Shown piece after piece: positions 1 through 11,419 of a stretch of 64,000 bases of DNA. The notes under the pieces are model-generated. The model saw only the letters and a program-made list of their open reading frames with translations, was not told where the DNA came from and searched no databases. A program made the translations under genes and the position numbers. The stretch spans positions 3,381,501 to 3,445,500 of the forward strand of contig NC_020059.1 in assembly GCF_000330885.1 (NCBI RefSeq), given 5' to 3'. Positions within the stretch are counted from its first letter, which is position 1. Each line of letters opens with the position of its first letter. Source of the DNA: Rhizobium tropici CIAT 899 (GTDB lineage Bacteria; Pseudomonadota; Alphaproteobacteria; Rhizobiales; Rhizobiaceae).

Positions 1-853
1 CATCGAGGTCGGCATCTTCGAACACGACCAGCGGCGACTTGCCGCCGAGCTCCAGCGCCACGCGCTTGACGTTCGATTGTGCCGCATAGCCCATGATCAG
101 CTTGCCGACCTCGGTCGAGCCCGTGAAGGCGATCATGTCGACATCCATGTGCAGCGCCAGCGGCTTGCCGGTCTCTTCGCCATAGCCCGTCACCACATTG
201 AAAACGCCAGCCGGCAGACCGGCTTCGATCGCGAGCTCGGCAAGGCGGATCGCCGAAAGCGAAGACTGTTCGGCCGGCTTCAGCACCACGGAATTGCCGG
301 CCGCGATCGCCGGCCCGAGCTTCCAGGCATCGATGATCATCGGATAGTTCCAGGGCGTGATCGCCCCGATGACGCCGAGCGGCACCTTGCGCACCAGCGC
401 GCGTGCATTCGAGCCGGTCGGCGCAATCTCGTCATACAGCTTGTCGATCATCTCGCCGTAGAACTGGATGCCGTCGGCACAAAGGCGCACATCGACACCG
501 AGCGAGGCCATGACGGGTTTGCCGACATCGATCGTCTCAAGCATGGCCAGCTCATCGCCATTGGCGCGGATGAGATCGGCCCATTTCAGCATGATCTTCT
601 TCTTTTCCAGCGGCTCCTTCTTGCGCCAGACGCCACTTTCGAAGGCAGCGCGGGCGGAGGCGACCGCAGCATCGACATCGGCGGCATTGCCGCGCGCAAG
701 CTCAGCACCCGGTTTGCCATCCATCGGCCGGATGCGGGTGAAGGTTTCGCCCGAAGCGGCGGCGCGATGAACACCATTTATGAAATGACGACCTTCGGGC
801 TTGAGGCCGGAGAGAACGTTTTCCCAATAATCGCGCGTATAATTCTTGGTCAT
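1..853 (-). CDS. Aldehyde dehydrogenase family protein, N-terminal part (cut by window edge)
   Basis: The frame starts at ATG 853 (MTKNYTRDYWENVLSG) and runs off the left edge, so about 284 residues are visible of a family usually near 490. Visible ALDH motifs are ITPWNYP (substrate/cofactor loop), GSTEVGK (NAD-binding turn) and LELGGKSP, which carries the general-base Glu. The catalytic Cys lies beyond the edge. These enzymes oxidise aldehydes to acids with NAD(P)+. The start lies one base after the stop of the iron-dependent alcohol dehydrogenase, so the two are probably co-transcribed and oxidise an alcohol to its acid in two steps. The substrate cannot be read from sequence. Confidence 0.9.
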   Translation of the reverse strand, partial: MTKNYTRDYWENVLSGLKPEGRHFINGVHRAAASGETFTRIRPMDGKPGAELARGNAADVDAAVASARAAFESGVWRKKEPLEKKKIMLKWADLIRANGDELAMLETIDVGKPVMASLGVDVRLCADGIQFYGEMIDKLYDEIAPTGSNARALVRKVPLGVIGAITPWNYPMIIDAWKLGPAIAAGNSVVLKPAEQSSLSAIRLAELAIEAGLPAGVFNVVTGYGEETGKPLALHMDVDMIAFTGSTEVGKLIMGYAAQSNVKRVALELGGKSPLVVFEDADLD

Positions 854-854
854 C

Positions 855-2039
855 TCAGATTCCTTTAGGCAGCGCCATGACGGCGGCGGCAAAGCGATCG
901 ATATCGGCATCCGTCACATCGCGGATCGTCGATCGCCGCATGGGCTGGTTTTCGGTAGCCCGCATCTCGCGGGCGAGATCGGAGGCATCGAACGGCTTGA
1001 AGGCAGCCGGCAGCGCGCGAACGATACCGCAGCGGTCCATCCAGTCTGAAACGAAAGCGGGAAGTTCAGCGGCGCTCTCGACGCCGCAAGCCTTGGCCGC
1101 TGCATTTAGATCTGCGGTATTGGCTTCGGCCAGCCATGGCAGCGTCACCTCGAAGCCGAGTGCCGTCGCAAGCCCATGGTGGACAGGAGCAAGGCCCGCC
1201 AGCGCATGGCTGATATTGTGGGCGATCGCGGTGCCGCAATTGTCGATGGCAATACCGCCGAAGCAGGAGCCGAGCAGCACGTGGCCGCGCGCTGCCATAT
1301 CATCCGGCTGCTTGACGGCTGTCTCCAGTGCACCGGTCAGCAGCCGCAGCGCCTGGTGCGCGTAGAACTGCGCACCACGATGCGTGTTGCGGTTCGTCGC
1401 GGCTTCGAAGGCATGGATGAAAGCGTCAAGGCCACACCATGCTGTCAGGTTGGCGGGTAGGGTCTTTGTCAACGCCGGATCGAGAATGACGAGATCGGCC
1501 TTCGTCTCCGGACCCCAGATCCAGAGCTTCTTGCCCTCAGGTCCGGCGAAGATATTCGTGGCCGATGTTTCCGAACCCGTCCCGGCCGTGGTCGGGATCA
1601 TGATCTTCTTCAGCGGATTCTTCGGCAGCGCGTTGGCGGCCAGCGCATAATGCATCGGATCTTCACCCGAAGCGATGCAGCAGGCGACGATCTTGCCGAT
1701 ATCAAGGGCCGAGCCGCCGCCGACGCCGACCACCATGTCCGCGCCCTGCCCGGCCGCGATAGCGGCATGCAGATGCGCAAGCTTCGGCTCGCCGGCAAAA
1801 TCGGAAAAGACCTGCGTCTTCACGCCTGCTTCGGTAAGTTCCGCGCTGATGTTGGCGGCAAGGCCGGACTGCGCCAGGAAGGCATCAATGACAAGCAAGA
1901 CCGTACCGACACCATCAAAGGATTTGACTGCAGCGGCAAGGCTGGAGAGCGCATCCTCGCCGAAACGAAGATCCGGGATGGCGGAAACGGAGAAGGACAC
2001 GCGGGATCCCCTTGGAAAAGCAGCTGTTTTGATAGCCAC
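855..2039 (-). CDS. Iron-containing alcohol dehydrogenase
   Basis: This is a 394-residue group III (iron-dependent) alcohol dehydrogenase. It shows the NAD-binding GGGSALD segment near residue 107, TAGTGSETS, and the metal ligands in LDAFIHAFEA (Asp, His) and in NISHALAGLAPVHHG (two His). The start is a GTG at 2039 preceded by AGGA four bases upstream. It reduces or oxidises an alcohol/aldehyde pair in the cytoplasm. The gene leads a two-gene unit with the aldehyde dehydrogenase and is divergent from a LysR regulator, its likely controller. The substrate is unknown. Confidence 0.9.
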   Translation of the reverse strand: MAIKTAAFPRGSRVSFSVSAIPDLRFGEDALSSLAAAVKSFDGVGTVLLVIDAFLAQSGLAANISAELTEAGVKTQVFSDFAGEPKLAHLHAAIAAGQGADMVVGVGGGSALDIGKIVACCIASGEDPMHYALAANALPKNPLKKIMIPTTAGTGSETSATNIFAGPEGKKLWIWGPETKADLVILDPALTKTLPANLTAWCGLDAFIHAFEAATNRNTHRGAQFYAHQALRLLTGALETAVKQPDDMAARGHVLLGSCFGGIAIDNCGTAIAHNISHALAGLAPVHHGLATALGFEVTLPWLAEANTADLNAAAKACGVESAAELPAFVSDWMDRCGIVRALPAAFKPFDASDLAREMRATENQPMRRSTIRDVTDADIDRFAAAVMALPKGI

Positions 2040-2055
2040 AATCCTGCATCACAAT

Positions 2056-2103
2056 TTCAGATCTTCAAATCCGGGCAATTATCGGGAATATTGATGATCT
2101 GAA
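2056..2103. promoter_or_regulatory. Inverted repeat in divergent ADH/LysR promoter region
   Basis: Arms TTCAGATC (2056-2063) and GATCTGAA (2096-2103) are perfect inverted copies, 40 bases apart, in the 78-base gap between the divergent alcohol dehydrogenase and LysR genes. LysR-type regulators usually bind dyads placed like this, so it is a candidate operator for both genes. The assignment is inferred from position and symmetry only. Confidence 0.4.
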
Positions 2104-2117
2104 GTTATGGAGAGCCA

Positions 2118-3017
2118 ATGCTGGAGAAAATACCGCTGGAAGCCTTCCGCGTGTTCGATGCGGCAGCACGCGCCATGAACTTTTCCCGCGCCGGGCGGGA
2201 ACTGAACATCACCCAGGCCGCCGTCAGCCGCCGCATCAAGGGACTGGAAGATCACCTCGGCGCGACGCTTTTTACCCGACGAGGCCGGAACCTCGCACTG
2301 ACGCCGGACGGCGAGCGGCTGTTCCAGCGCGTCCGCGCCACACTGGAGTATCTGGAGGAAAGCCTGGAGCCTTTTCGCGCCGGCACGGGCGAGATCATCT
2401 CGATTGCGGCGAGCGGCTCGATCTCGCATCTCTGGCTCGGGCAACGGCTCAGAGACTTCGGCAAGGAGAGTCCCGGCATCTCCGTCCGTCTGCTGACGAC
2501 GGATGTGCATTCCGAACTGGCCTCGGAGAACAACGATCTCATCATCATCTATTCCACCGGCGAGCATCCGCGCTGGAGCCTGACGCCGCTGATGAAGGAG
2601 GTGTTGGTGCCGATCGCCTCGCCGGATTATTTGGCAGCCCACGGCTTGGACGCGCAGACGCTGACGGCGGTCGACATTGCCGGGCTCGACCTCATCGACT
2701 ACGAGCGCGCCAACGCCCACTGGATCAGCTTCCGCCAATGGTTCGGCCGTGTCGGTGATCCCCTGAAGGGCAAGCTGCCACGACCGCGCCTGTCCTTTTC
2801 GACCTATATCATGGCGGTGGAAGCAGCCTTGAGGGGCGAAGGCATCGCACTCGGCAGCCTCGGCCTCATCGAGGAATATCTGCAGTCCGGTGCGCTGATC
2901 ACCATCGGCAACGACCGCGTGGAGAGCGGCTTCGGATATTTTCTCGGTGCGCCGCGTTTTCGCTCGCTCTCGCCTGAGGCGGCTCAGCTGCACCGGTTCC
3001 TTCTGCAGGGGCAATAG
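2118..3017 (+). CDS. LysR family transcriptional regulator (GcvA-like)
   Basis: This 299-residue protein has an N-terminal winged helix-turn-helix (about residues 8-65, containing NFSRAGRELNITQAAVSRRIK) and a C-terminal LysR substrate-binding domain. Its overall layout resembles the GcvA group. The ATG at 2118 has GGAGAG upstream. It is divergent from the alcohol/aldehyde dehydrogenase pair with only 78 bases between, the usual arrangement for a LysR protein controlling its neighbour in response to a pathway metabolite. The inducer is unknown. Confidence 0.9.
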   Translation: MLEKIPLEAFRVFDAAARAMNFSRAGRELNITQAAVSRRIKGLEDHLGATLFTRRGRNLALTPDGERLFQRVRATLEYLEESLEPFRAGTGEIISIAASGSISHLWLGQRLRDFGKESPGISVRLLTTDVHSELASENNDLIIIYSTGEHPRWSLTPLMKEVLVPIASPDYLAAHGLDAQTLTAVDIAGLDLIDYERANAHWISFRQWFGRVGDPLKGKLPRPRLSFSTYIMAVEAALRGEGIALGSLGLIEEYLQSGALITIGNDRVESGFGYFLGAPRFRSLSPEAAQLHRFLLQGQ

Positions 3018-3082
3018 GTCTGATGCGGCTTCGGAAGGAATCCGTTTACCGCGTTAAGGGGCATCGCCTATGAGATCGTGAC

Positions 3083-3107
3083 CCCTTCTCCCCAGCGGGG
3101 AGAAGGG
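3083..3107. repeat. Short GC-rich palindromic intergenic repeat
   Basis: This is a perfect 11-base stem (3083-3093 CCCTTCTCCCC, 3097-3107 GGGGAGAAGGG) with loop AGC. From general knowledge, palindromes of this type are very frequent between genes in Rhizobiaceae. It lies after the LysR stop and could end that transcript, but there is no T run. The rest of the 3018-3254 gap holds only this element and the atp terminator. Confidence 0.7.
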
Positions 3108-3198
3108 ACATGCCCCGCCGACTTGCCTTGTATGCGACTGCCCCAGCTCGGTCATGACGTATCAAACACTGGCGGGGTCAGCCAAGGCATGACATCAA

Positions 3199-3224
3199 CA
3201 AAAAAAGCGGCCCAGAGGACCGCC
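3199..3224 (-). terminator. Rho-independent terminator of the atp operon
   Basis: On the minus strand, a 7-base stem (3217-3223 with 3207-3213, including one G-T pair) and a 3-base loop are followed by seven T (3206-3200). It lies about 30 bases past the atpC stop, so it should end the atpHAGDC transcript. Confidence 0.8.
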
Positions 3225-3254
3225 TTCATTTCACTCATCCATGTTTGGATCGCA

Positions 3255-3662
3255 TCAATCCTGCGTGATCGAGCCGCGCAGATGCGAGAGTTCCATGATG
3301 AAGTGCTCCAGGCGCGACTTATGCTCGTGATGCTCGGCATCTTCGAGCTCGGCCTTGGCGGCATTGATGCGGCGGTCCAGCTCGTCGCGGCTCATGTCCT
3401 CGACCGGAACGGCAGATTCGGCGAGCAGCGTGCAGCCAGTCGGCAGGATGTCGGCGAAGCCGCCGAAAACGACATAGTCCTGCTTCTTGCCGGAAGCCGA
3501 ATGCACCTTGACGACGCCAGGCTTGATGGTGGTCATGGTCGGCGCATGGTTCGCCATGACGGTCATCTCGCCTTCGCTGGCGGGGATGACGACATCGATG
3601 ACCTGTTCCGACAGCAGCAGGCGCTCCGGAGAAACCAGTTCGAAATTGAAATTGTCAGCCAT
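3255..3662 (-). CDS. atpC: ATP synthase F1 epsilon subunit
   Basis: This 135-residue subunit is full length for alphaproteobacteria. It opens with FNFELVSPERLLLSEQVIDVVIPASEGEM, the N-terminal beta-sandwich, and ends with a helical segment. Epsilon sits in the central rotor stalk, couples gamma to the c-ring and can inhibit ATP hydrolysis. It is the last gene of atpHAGDC, 77 bases after atpD, and is followed by a terminator. Confidence 0.97.
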   Translation of the reverse strand: MADNFNFELVSPERLLLSEQVIDVVIPASEGEMTVMANHAPTMTTIKPGVVKVHSASGKKQDYVVFGGFADILPTGCTLLAESAVPVEDMSRDELDRRINAAKAELEDAEHHEHKSRLEHFIMELSHLRGSITQD

Positions 3663-3739
3663 GACCCGTCACTTCTCGATTGTCTTATTCGCAAGGCAAG
3701 GGCGCGCGGGCAATGCCGCGCGCCGATGGATTGGCCTGA

Positions 3740-5188
<1,449 letters not shown>

Positions 5189-5194
5189 CTAACC

Positions 5195-6079
5195 TCAGAG
5201 CGCTTCCGCGCCCGAAATGATTTCAATCAATTCCTTGGTGATCTGTGCCTGGCGCTGACGGTTGTAGTTCAGCGTCAGCTTGTTGATCATCTCACCAGCG
5301 TTGCGCGTCGCATTGTCCATCGCGCTCATCTTGGCGCCCATCTCGCCGGCGACGTTTTCGAGCAACGCGCGGAAGATCTGGACAGAGATGTTGCGCGGGA
5401 TCAGGTCCGCGAGGATCGAAGCCGCATCCGGCTCGTATTCATAGACGGCGCCCTTATGGGCTGCATCTTCTTCGACGACGGCCGGAGCCGAAGCCGGAAT
5501 GAGCTGCTGTGCCGTCGGGATCTGGCTGATCACCGACTTGAATTCGGAATAGAACAGCGTGCAGACATCGAATTCGCCAGCTTCGAACATCTCGATGATG
5601 CGCTTGCCGATGGCGTCGGCATTGTCGAAGCCGATGCGCTTGACGTCGCGCAGTTCCTTGCGCTCGACGATCAGCGAAGCATATTCGCGGCGAAGGACGT
5701 CATAGCCCTTCTTGCCGACGGTGAAGATCTTCACCGTCTTGCCTTCGGCCAGAAGCTTGCGGGCATGGTCACGGGCGAAGCGCGAGATCTGCGAATTGAA
5801 GCCACCGCAAAGGCCGCGTTCGGCCGTGCAGACGACGAGCAGATGCACATCGCTCTTGCCCGTTCCGGTCATCAGCAGCGGCGCGCCGTCGGCATCGCTG
5901 ACGGCAGCCGAGATGTTGGCCAGAACAGCGGCCATGCGCTGCGAATAAGGCCGGGCGGCCTCGGCCGCCTCCTGCGCACGCCGAAGCTTCGCCGCGGCGA
6001 CCATTTTCATCGCCTTGGTGATCTTCTGCGTCGCCTTGACGGAGGCGATCCGGTTTTTCAGATCCTTGAGTGAAGGCAT
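5195..6079 (-). CDS. atpG: ATP synthase F1 gamma subunit
   Basis: This 294-residue central-shaft subunit has the signature N-terminus [29 protein letters not shown] and the C-terminal helix with [30 protein letters not shown]. These two helices form the coiled coil that rotates inside alpha3beta3. It lies between atpA and atpD, 24-29 bases from each, with no sign of damage. Confidence 0.98.
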   Translation of the reverse strand: MPSLKDLKNRIASVKATQKITKAMKMVAAAKLRRAQEAAEAARPYSQRMAAVLANISAAVSDADGAPLLMTGTGKSDVHLLVVCTAERGLCGGFNSQISRFARDHARKLLAEGKTVKIFTVGKKGYDVLRREYASLIVERKELRDVKRIGFDNADAIGKRIIEMFEAGEFDVCTLFYSEFKSVISQIPTAQQLIPASAPAVVEEDAAHKGAVYEYEPDAASILADLIPRNISVQIFRALLENVAGEMGAKMSAMDNATRNAGEMINKLTLNYNRQRQAQITKELIEIISGAEAL

Positions 6080-6108
6080 CCTTGGTCCGTCCTAGAGCTT
6101 GGGCCCGA

Positions 6109-7638
6109 TTACGCGAAAGACTTGGCGAAGCTGTCGAGAGCAGCGGTGAGCTTGCCCTTCGTCGCGTCGCTGATGGCCTTTTCGGTGCGGATGGTGTCGA
6201 GGATGTCCTTACCTTCCGAACGGAGGTACGACAGGAAGCCGTGCTCGAACTTGCCGACCTGGTTGACAGGCAGCTTATCGAGGTAGCCGTTGACGCCGGC
6301 AAAGATCACAGCAACCTGCTCTTCCGTCTTCAGCGGCGAGAACTGCGGCTGCTTCAGGAGTTCGGTCAGGCGAGCACCGCGGTTCAGCAGGCGCTGGGTT
6401 GCGGCATCGAGGTCGGAACCGAACTGGGCGAAGGCGGCCATTTCACGATACTGGGCGAGTTCGCCCTTGATCGAGCCCGCAACCTGCTTCATCGCCTTGA
6501 TCTGAGCCGACGAGCCGACGCGCGAAACCGACAGACCGACGTTAACGGCCGGGCGGATACCCTGGTAGAACAGGTCGGTTTCAAGGAAGATCTGGCCGTC
6601 GGTGATCGAGATCACGTTGGTTGGAATGAAGGCCGAAACGTCGTTGCCCTGCGTTTCGATGACCGGGAGAGCGGTGAGCGAACCAGCGCCCTTCTCATCG
6701 TTCATCTTTGCAGCGCGCTCGAGGAGGCGCGAGTGCAGGTAGAAAACGTCGCCCGGATAAGCTTCGCGGCCCGGCGGGCGGCGCAGCAGCAGCGACATCT
6801 GACGATAGGCAACGGCCTGCTTGGAGAGGTCGTCGTAGCCGATCAGGGCGTGCTGAGCGTTGTCGCGGAAATATTCGCCCATGGCGCAGCCGGCGAACGG
6901 TGCCAGGAACTGCATCGGAGCCGGATCGGAAGCCGTCGCAGCAACGATGATCGAATACTTCAGCGCGCCGCGCTCTTCGAGCACCTTGACGAACTGCGCG
7001 ACGGTCGAGCGCTTCTGGCCGACGGCGACGTAGACGCAGAAGAGCTTTTCGCTGTCCGGACCGTTATCCTGAATGGACTTCTGGTTCAGGATCGTGTCGA
7101 GGATGATGGCGGTCTTGCCGGTCTGGCGGTCACCGATGACGAGCTCGCGCTGGCCGCGGCCAACCGGGATCAGAGCGTCGATGGCCTTGAGGCCGGTCGA
7201 CATCGGCTCATGAACCGACTTGCGCGGAATGATGCCCGGAGCCTTGACGTCGACGCGCGAACGGCGGGTCGCGTTGATCGGGCCCTTGCCGTCGATCGGG
7301 TTGCCGAGTGCGTCGACAACGCGGCCAAGCAGTTCCGGACCGACCGGAACGTCAACGATCGCGCCGGTGCGCTTGACGGTGTCGCCTTCCTTGATGTCAC
7401 GGTCGGAACCGAAAATAACCACGCCGACATTGTCGGCTTCAAGGTTCAGCGCCATGCCGCGAATGCCGCCGGGGAATTCGACCATTTCGCCGGCCTGAAC
7501 ATTGTCCAGACCGTAGACGCGGGCGATACCGTCACCGACGGAGAGAACCTGGCCGACTTCGGAGACTTCAGCTTCCTTGCCGAAGTTTTTGATCTGATCT
7601 TTCAGAATTGCGGAAATTTCCGCGGCGCGGATATCCAT
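6109..7638 (-). CDS. atpA: ATP synthase F1 alpha subunit
   Basis: This 509-residue non-catalytic nucleotide-binding subunit has its P-loop GDRQTGKT at residues 169-176 and later carries the family segment [18 protein letters not shown]. It binds ATP structurally and forms the F1 hexamer with beta. Its ATG (7638-7636) shares one base with the atpH stop, which suggests translational coupling. Confidence 0.99.
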   Translation of the reverse strand: MDIRAAEISAILKDQIKNFGKEAEVSEVGQVLSVGDGIARVYGLDNVQAGEMVEFPGGIRGMALNLEADNVGVVIFGSDRDIKEGDTVKRTGAIVDVPVGPELLGRVVDALGNPIDGKGPINATRRSRVDVKAPGIIPRKSVHEPMSTGLKAIDALIPVGRGQRELVIGDRQTGKTAIILDTILNQKSIQDNGPDSEKLFCVYVAVGQKRSTVAQFVKVLEERGALKYSIIVAATASDPAPMQFLAPFAGCAMGEYFRDNAQHALIGYDDLSKQAVAYRQMSLLLRRPPGREAYPGDVFYLHSRLLERAAKMNDEKGAGSLTALPVIETQGNDVSAFIPTNVISITDGQIFLETDLFYQGIRPAVNVGLSVSRVGSSAQIKAMKQVAGSIKGELAQYREMAAFAQFGSDLDAATQRLLNRGARLTELLKQPQFSPLKTEEQVAVIFAGVNGYLDKLPVNQVGKFEHGFLSYLRSEGKDILDTIRTEKAISDATKGKLTAALDSFAKSFA

Positions 7639-8204
7639 CAGCCGACCTCTTTCAATGCAAGCTTAAGGGTGGAGAGTTTGGTGCGAAGGGACGTATCGAT
7701 CTGACGCGAACCGACCTTGACGATCAGGCCGCCAAGGATCGACGGATCGACGGTAACGACAATCGTCACGTCCTTGCCGGTGACGCCCTTCAGCGCCGCC
7801 TTCAATTCATCTTCCTGCGCCTGGGTCAGCGCATGGGCCGAGGTGACCTCGGCGGAAATCTCGCCGCGATGCTGCGCGGCAATGATGCGGAAAGCCTTGA
7901 TCATGCCCGGCAGCGCAAAAAGGCGCCGGTTGCTGGCCACAAGCTTCAGAAAATTGGTGACATAGGCGCCGAAGCCGGCCTTTTTCGCCAGCGCTTCGAT
8001 CGCACCGACCTGCTCTTCAGCCGAAAAAACCGGGCTGAGAACGAAGCGCTTCAGATCATCGCTTTCGTCGAGCATGGCTTGGAACCGATCGAGATCGGCG
8101 GTCACTGCCGGTACGGCACCCTCTTCAAGAGCCAATTCGAACAGCGACGAGGCATATCGTTCTGCGACACCAGAAACATGCTGGGATGTGTCTGCCACGG
8201 GCAC
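7638..8204 (-). CDS. atpH: ATP synthase F1 delta subunit
   Basis: Delta joins the F1 head to the peripheral b stalk. I place the start at GTG 8204 ([24 protein letters not shown]), giving 188 residues, the usual rhizobial length, with AGGGAA upstream. A longer in-frame TTG start at 8234 would add ten residues with a poor ribosome site. It is the first gene of the atp operon. No Fo genes (a, b, c) are adjacent, which is normal for alphaproteobacteria, where F1 and Fo form separate operons. Confidence 0.95.
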   Translation of the reverse strand: MPVADTSQHVSGVAERYASSLFELALEEGAVPAVTADLDRFQAMLDESDDLKRFVLSPVFSAEEQVGAIEALAKKAGFGAYVTNFLKLVASNRRLFALPGMIKAFRIIAAQHRGEISAEVTSAHALTQAQEDELKAALKGVTGKDVTIVVTVDPSILGGLIVKVGSRQIDTSLRTKLSTLKLALKEVG

Positions 8205-8235
8205 AAAATTCCCTGATTTCAACCCAAGAACCAAA

Positions 8236-8311
8236 CTTCCGGGTGACGGAAGCGATATGTCCTTGAATTCGTTTTGATTTCCCCCAGAAATCAGCAGGAG
8301 TGCTCTCCTGC
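8236..8311 (-). promoter_or_regulatory. Three tandem hairpins in the atp operon leader
   Basis: Upstream of atpH lie three perfect short hairpins: 8236-8252 (CTTCCG/CGGAAG, loop 5), 8276-8292 (GATTTC/GAAATC, loop 5) and 8294-8311 (GCAGGAG/CTCCTGC, loop 4). They would sit in the 5' untranslated mRNA if transcription starts in the 8312-8466 region. A role in mRNA stability or translation is inferred. I saw no known riboswitch core and no clear -35/-10 pair. Confidence 0.4.
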
Positions 8312-8466
8312 CTCATCCGAAATTCGGGGTTCGTCTAACATAGGATATTGAGACTCGCAACACGCGTATTCGATGAATACGCCATTCGGGCGAATTTATG
8401 ATGGCAAAATTCGAAAAGCATGGGGATAGCGCAGGCAAAAATGGCCGCGCCGGAGCCGTTTTCGGG

Positions 8467-8850
8467 TCAAATATAGCCAAGACCATAGAGAAAAGGTAGC
8501 GCAGCAAGAATCGCCTGCACAACCAGAAGAAGAAGGCTCAAAAATACGCCGCCCCGATCGGACATGAGCGAGAGGATGCGGCCGAACGCCGCGACGCCGA
8601 AGGCGGCACCGAGCGCGAGATAGATCATCGGCTGCGCCAGCAGGATTGCCACCAAACCGAAACCCACCATGAAGCCGCCGGCCGAGCGAGCCTCGGCATA
8701 GGCTTCCGAACGGCCTTCCTTCACCTGCAGCTTGAGGAAGCGATAGGTGTAACCCGGCGCGAACATCAGGAAGAGGCCGATCAGCGCCGTAATGGCAGCC
8801 GAACAGTAGGCAAGCCGTTCGCCGAATTCGGTCGGAAAATAAAGCTCCAT
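8467..8850 (-). CDS. DUF4345-like small membrane protein
   Basis: The 127-residue protein starts at ATG 8850 (MELYFPTEFGERLAYCSAA). The upstream 11 codons to 8883 look spurious. It has about four hydrophobic segments, including ITALIGLFLMFAPG and GGFMVGFGLVAILLAQPMIYLALG, and a glycine-rich AAFGVAAFGR turn like DUF4345 proteins. Its function is unknown. It follows priA on the same strand at about 110 bases and precedes the atp leader, but the spacing does not suggest an operon with atp. Confidence 0.75.
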   Translation of the reverse strand: MELYFPTEFGERLAYCSAAITALIGLFLMFAPGYTYRFLKLQVKEGRSEAYAEARSAGGFMVGFGLVAILLAQPMIYLALGAAFGVAAFGRILSLMSDRGGVFLSLLLLVVQAILAALPFLYGLGYI

Positions 8851-8959
8851 CGTCGCCCTCAAAATCAGCCGCGCGCAAATCACGTCAAGTGAGACGGCCG
8901 ACTTATGGCATGATCCGCATTACAAGGGAAAGGTGCAGCCAGGATATCTGCCGCGCCAA

Positions 8960-11191
8960 TCACAGAAAGCTTTGCGGATCGATATCGAGCTGCACCTGCA
9001 CGGAGCCGCGTTCCCTAGGTGATTGCGCCAGCATGGCCCGCAGGAATCCCTGCATGTCGGAATTCCGCCTGCCGTGCACGAGCAGGCGGAAGCGATGGCG
9101 GCCGCGCACGAGCGCGATCGGTGCTTCGGCCGGGCCGAGCACTGAAATGCCCGTGACCTGCGGCGCCGCATTGCGCATGCCGCGCGCATGCGTCTCGGCA
9201 TCCTGCCTGCTGTCGGCCGAGACGATGATCGAAGCCAGGCGGCCGAAAGGCGGCAAGATGGCCCTCTCCCGCTCCGAGATCTCGCGCTCGTAAAAGGCAC
9301 TGGCGTCGCCGGATACGATCGCCTGCATGACGGGATGCTGCGGCTGGTAGGTCTGCAGCAGTCCGTGGCTCTTCAAGCCGGTTCGGCCGGCGCGTCCCGT
9401 CACCTGCGACAGGAGCTGGAACGTCCGTTCGGCAGCGCGCGGATCGCCATTCGCCAGGCCAAGATCCGCGTCGACAATGCCGACCAGCGTCATCAGCGGA
9501 AAATTGTGCCCCTTGGCGACAAGCTGCGTACCGATGACGATGTCAGCCTCGCCCTTGGCAATCGCATCGAGCTCCAGCCTCAGTCGCTTGACGCCGCCCA
9601 TGATGTCGGAGGAGAGCACGATCGTCCGCGCCTCGGGGAAATGCCGCTCCACCTCCTCGGCGATGCGCTCGACGCCCGGCCCGCAGGCGACGAGGTGGTC
9701 GAGCGTGCCGCATTCGGGGCAGGCCTCCGGCGTGCGCTCGGCATAGCCGCATTGATGGCATTGGATCTGGTTGCGGAAACGGTGCTCGACCAGCCAGCTC
9801 GAACATTGAGGGCATTGAAACCGGTGGCCGCAGACCCGGCAGAGTGTCAGCGGCGCATAGCCGCGCCTGTTGAGGAACAAGAGCGCCTGTTCGCCCTTGG
9901 CAACCGTCTTGCCGATCGCGCGGATCATGACGGGTGAAAGAAAGCCGCCGCGCTCGGGCGCATGCCGACGCATATCGATCAGATGCAAATCCGGAAGCGC
10001 CGCATCGCCGAAGCGCGTCGGCAAGTGGATTGTCGTGTAGCGCCCGCTCTGGCCATTGACCTGGCTTTCGACAGAAGGCGTGGCCGACACCAGCACGACG
10101 GGAAAATCACCGATGCGGCCGCGCACGACGGCCATATCGCGCGCATTATAATAGACACGATCCTCCTGCTTGTAGGCGGGATCATGCTCTTCATCGACCA
10201 CGATCAGCCCGAGATCCTCGAAGGGCAGGAAGAGCGCCGAACGCGCCCCGGCCACGACCCGAACCTCGCCGGTCACAGCCTGACGCCAGACCTTTTCCCG
10301 CATCTTCGGCGCGAGATCGGAATGCCATTCGGCCGGCTTGGCGCCGAAGCGATCCTGAAAGCGTTCGAGAAAACTTGCCGTCAGTGCGATCTCCGGCAGC
10401 AGGATCAACACCTGCTTGCCGCGCCGAAGCGTTTCGGCGATGGCCTCGAAATAGACCTCCGTCTTGCCGGAACCGGTGACGCCGTCGATCAGGGAAACCG
10501 CAAACTCGCCCTTGCGTATGTCGGCCAGGATTTCGTCGGCCGCATCCTTTTGCGGCCCCTGCAGCCGCGACGCGGTGAATTCCGGATCAGGCTTAGCGAC
10601 GACAGGCGGCGGCGGCAGGAAGATGGTTTCGAAAATGCCCTGCGAGATCAATCCGTCGACGACGCTGGTGGAGACACCCGCGGCATGCGCGAGGCCAAGC
10701 CTCGTCCAGGAAAACCCATCGGCAGCAATCTCCATCACCTTGGCGCGGGCCGGCGTCATCCGCTCCGGCTGGCCGCCGATGAAACGGAGGCCCTCCACCA
10801 TCGGCTCGGGATCGAAAGCAGCCGGCGCTCGAAGCGCCATCCGCGCCACCAGCCCCGGCGGCGAGAGCGTATAGGCGGCAACCCAATCGATGAAATCGCG
10901 CATATGCTTGCCGAGCGGCGGGCAATCGAACACATGGCTGATCGGCCGAAGCTTCTTCGGATCGACCCCGCCATCATCATCGCCATCCCAGACGACGCCG
11001 ATGACCTGGCGTGGCCCGAGCGGCACCTGCACGACCGAGCCCGGCTCCACCGCCATGCCCTCCGGCACTGCATAGGAATAGGCTCTCGGCGCCGGCATCG
11101 GCACGAGAACGGGAACCGTACGGCTCATCACAGACTTAGCGGGCGCCGCCTCGAAAAGCGCACCGAACAGATCGGAAGAATCTTTGCTCAT
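8960..11191 (-). CDS. priA: Primosomal protein N' (replication restart helicase)
   Basis: PriA recognises stalled forks and reloads the replisome. I start it at ATG 11191 (MSKDSSDLFGALFEAAPAKS), giving 743 residues. The 41 extra codons upstream to 11314 look non-native. The P-loop GVTGSGKT is at residues 237-244, followed by the DEEH helicase box in VVDEEHDPAYKQEDR. A zinc-binding insert has eight Cys (CRVCGHRFQCPQC...CHQCG...CPECG). The C-terminus ends in QVQLDIDPQSFL, a typical PriA tail. It appears intact. Confidence 0.97.
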   Translation of the reverse strand: MSKDSSDLFGALFEAAPAKSVMSRTVPVLVPMPAPRAYSYAVPEGMAVEPGSVVQVPLGPRQVIGVVWDGDDDGGVDPKKLRPISHVFDCPPLGKHMRDFIDWVAAYTLSPPGLVARMALRAPAAFDPEPMVEGLRFIGGQPERMTPARAKVMEIAADGFSWTRLGLAHAAGVSTSVVDGLISQGIFETIFLPPPPVVAKPDPEFTASRLQGPQKDAADEILADIRKGEFAVSLIDGVTGSGKTEVYFEAIAETLRRGKQVLILLPEIALTASFLERFQDRFGAKPAEWHSDLAPKMREKVWRQAVTGEVRVVAGARSALFLPFEDLGLIVVDEEHDPAYKQEDRVYYNARDMAVVRGRIGDFPVVLVSATPSVESQVNGQSGRYTTIHLPTRFGDAALPDLHLIDMRRHAPERGGFLSPVMIRAIGKTVAKGEQALLFLNRRGYAPLTLCRVCGHRFQCPQCSSWLVEHRFRNQIQCHQCGYAERTPEACPECGTLDHLVACGPGVERIAEEVERHFPEARTIVLSSDIMGGVKRLRLELDAIAKGEADIVIGTQLVAKGHNFPLMTLVGIVDADLGLANGDPRAAERTFQLLSQVTGRAGRTGLKSHGLLQTYQPQHPVMQAIVSGDASAFYEREISERERAILPPFGRLASIIVSADSRQDAETHARGMRNAAPQVTGISVLGPAEAPIALVRGRHRFRLLVHGRRNSDMQGFLRAMLAQSPRERGSVQVQLDIDPQSFL

Positions 11192-11419
11192 TGCGCCAGA
11201 CCATGCCCCGGACGGAGGCAAAAGGAAACCCGGGAGCGGTGTACGATCGCTTGCAAAGTTGCGGATAGCCGGGAGGTGGCCTGAGTACGCAGCCTTAGCT
11301 AGCAATGCCATCACCGCCCATGGTTACCCAATGGGATCTATTGGCTCCTCCATTTTGGTATCCAAATCGGCCCTGAGCCGAGGACCTGCTTTTAATTGCC
11401 CGATCTACTGATGGTCGCC

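Noticed and set aside
8312..8466. TTGCGA and TATGTT on the minus strand as the atp promoter.
   Set aside because: Spacing is only about 12 bases, too short for sigma-70.
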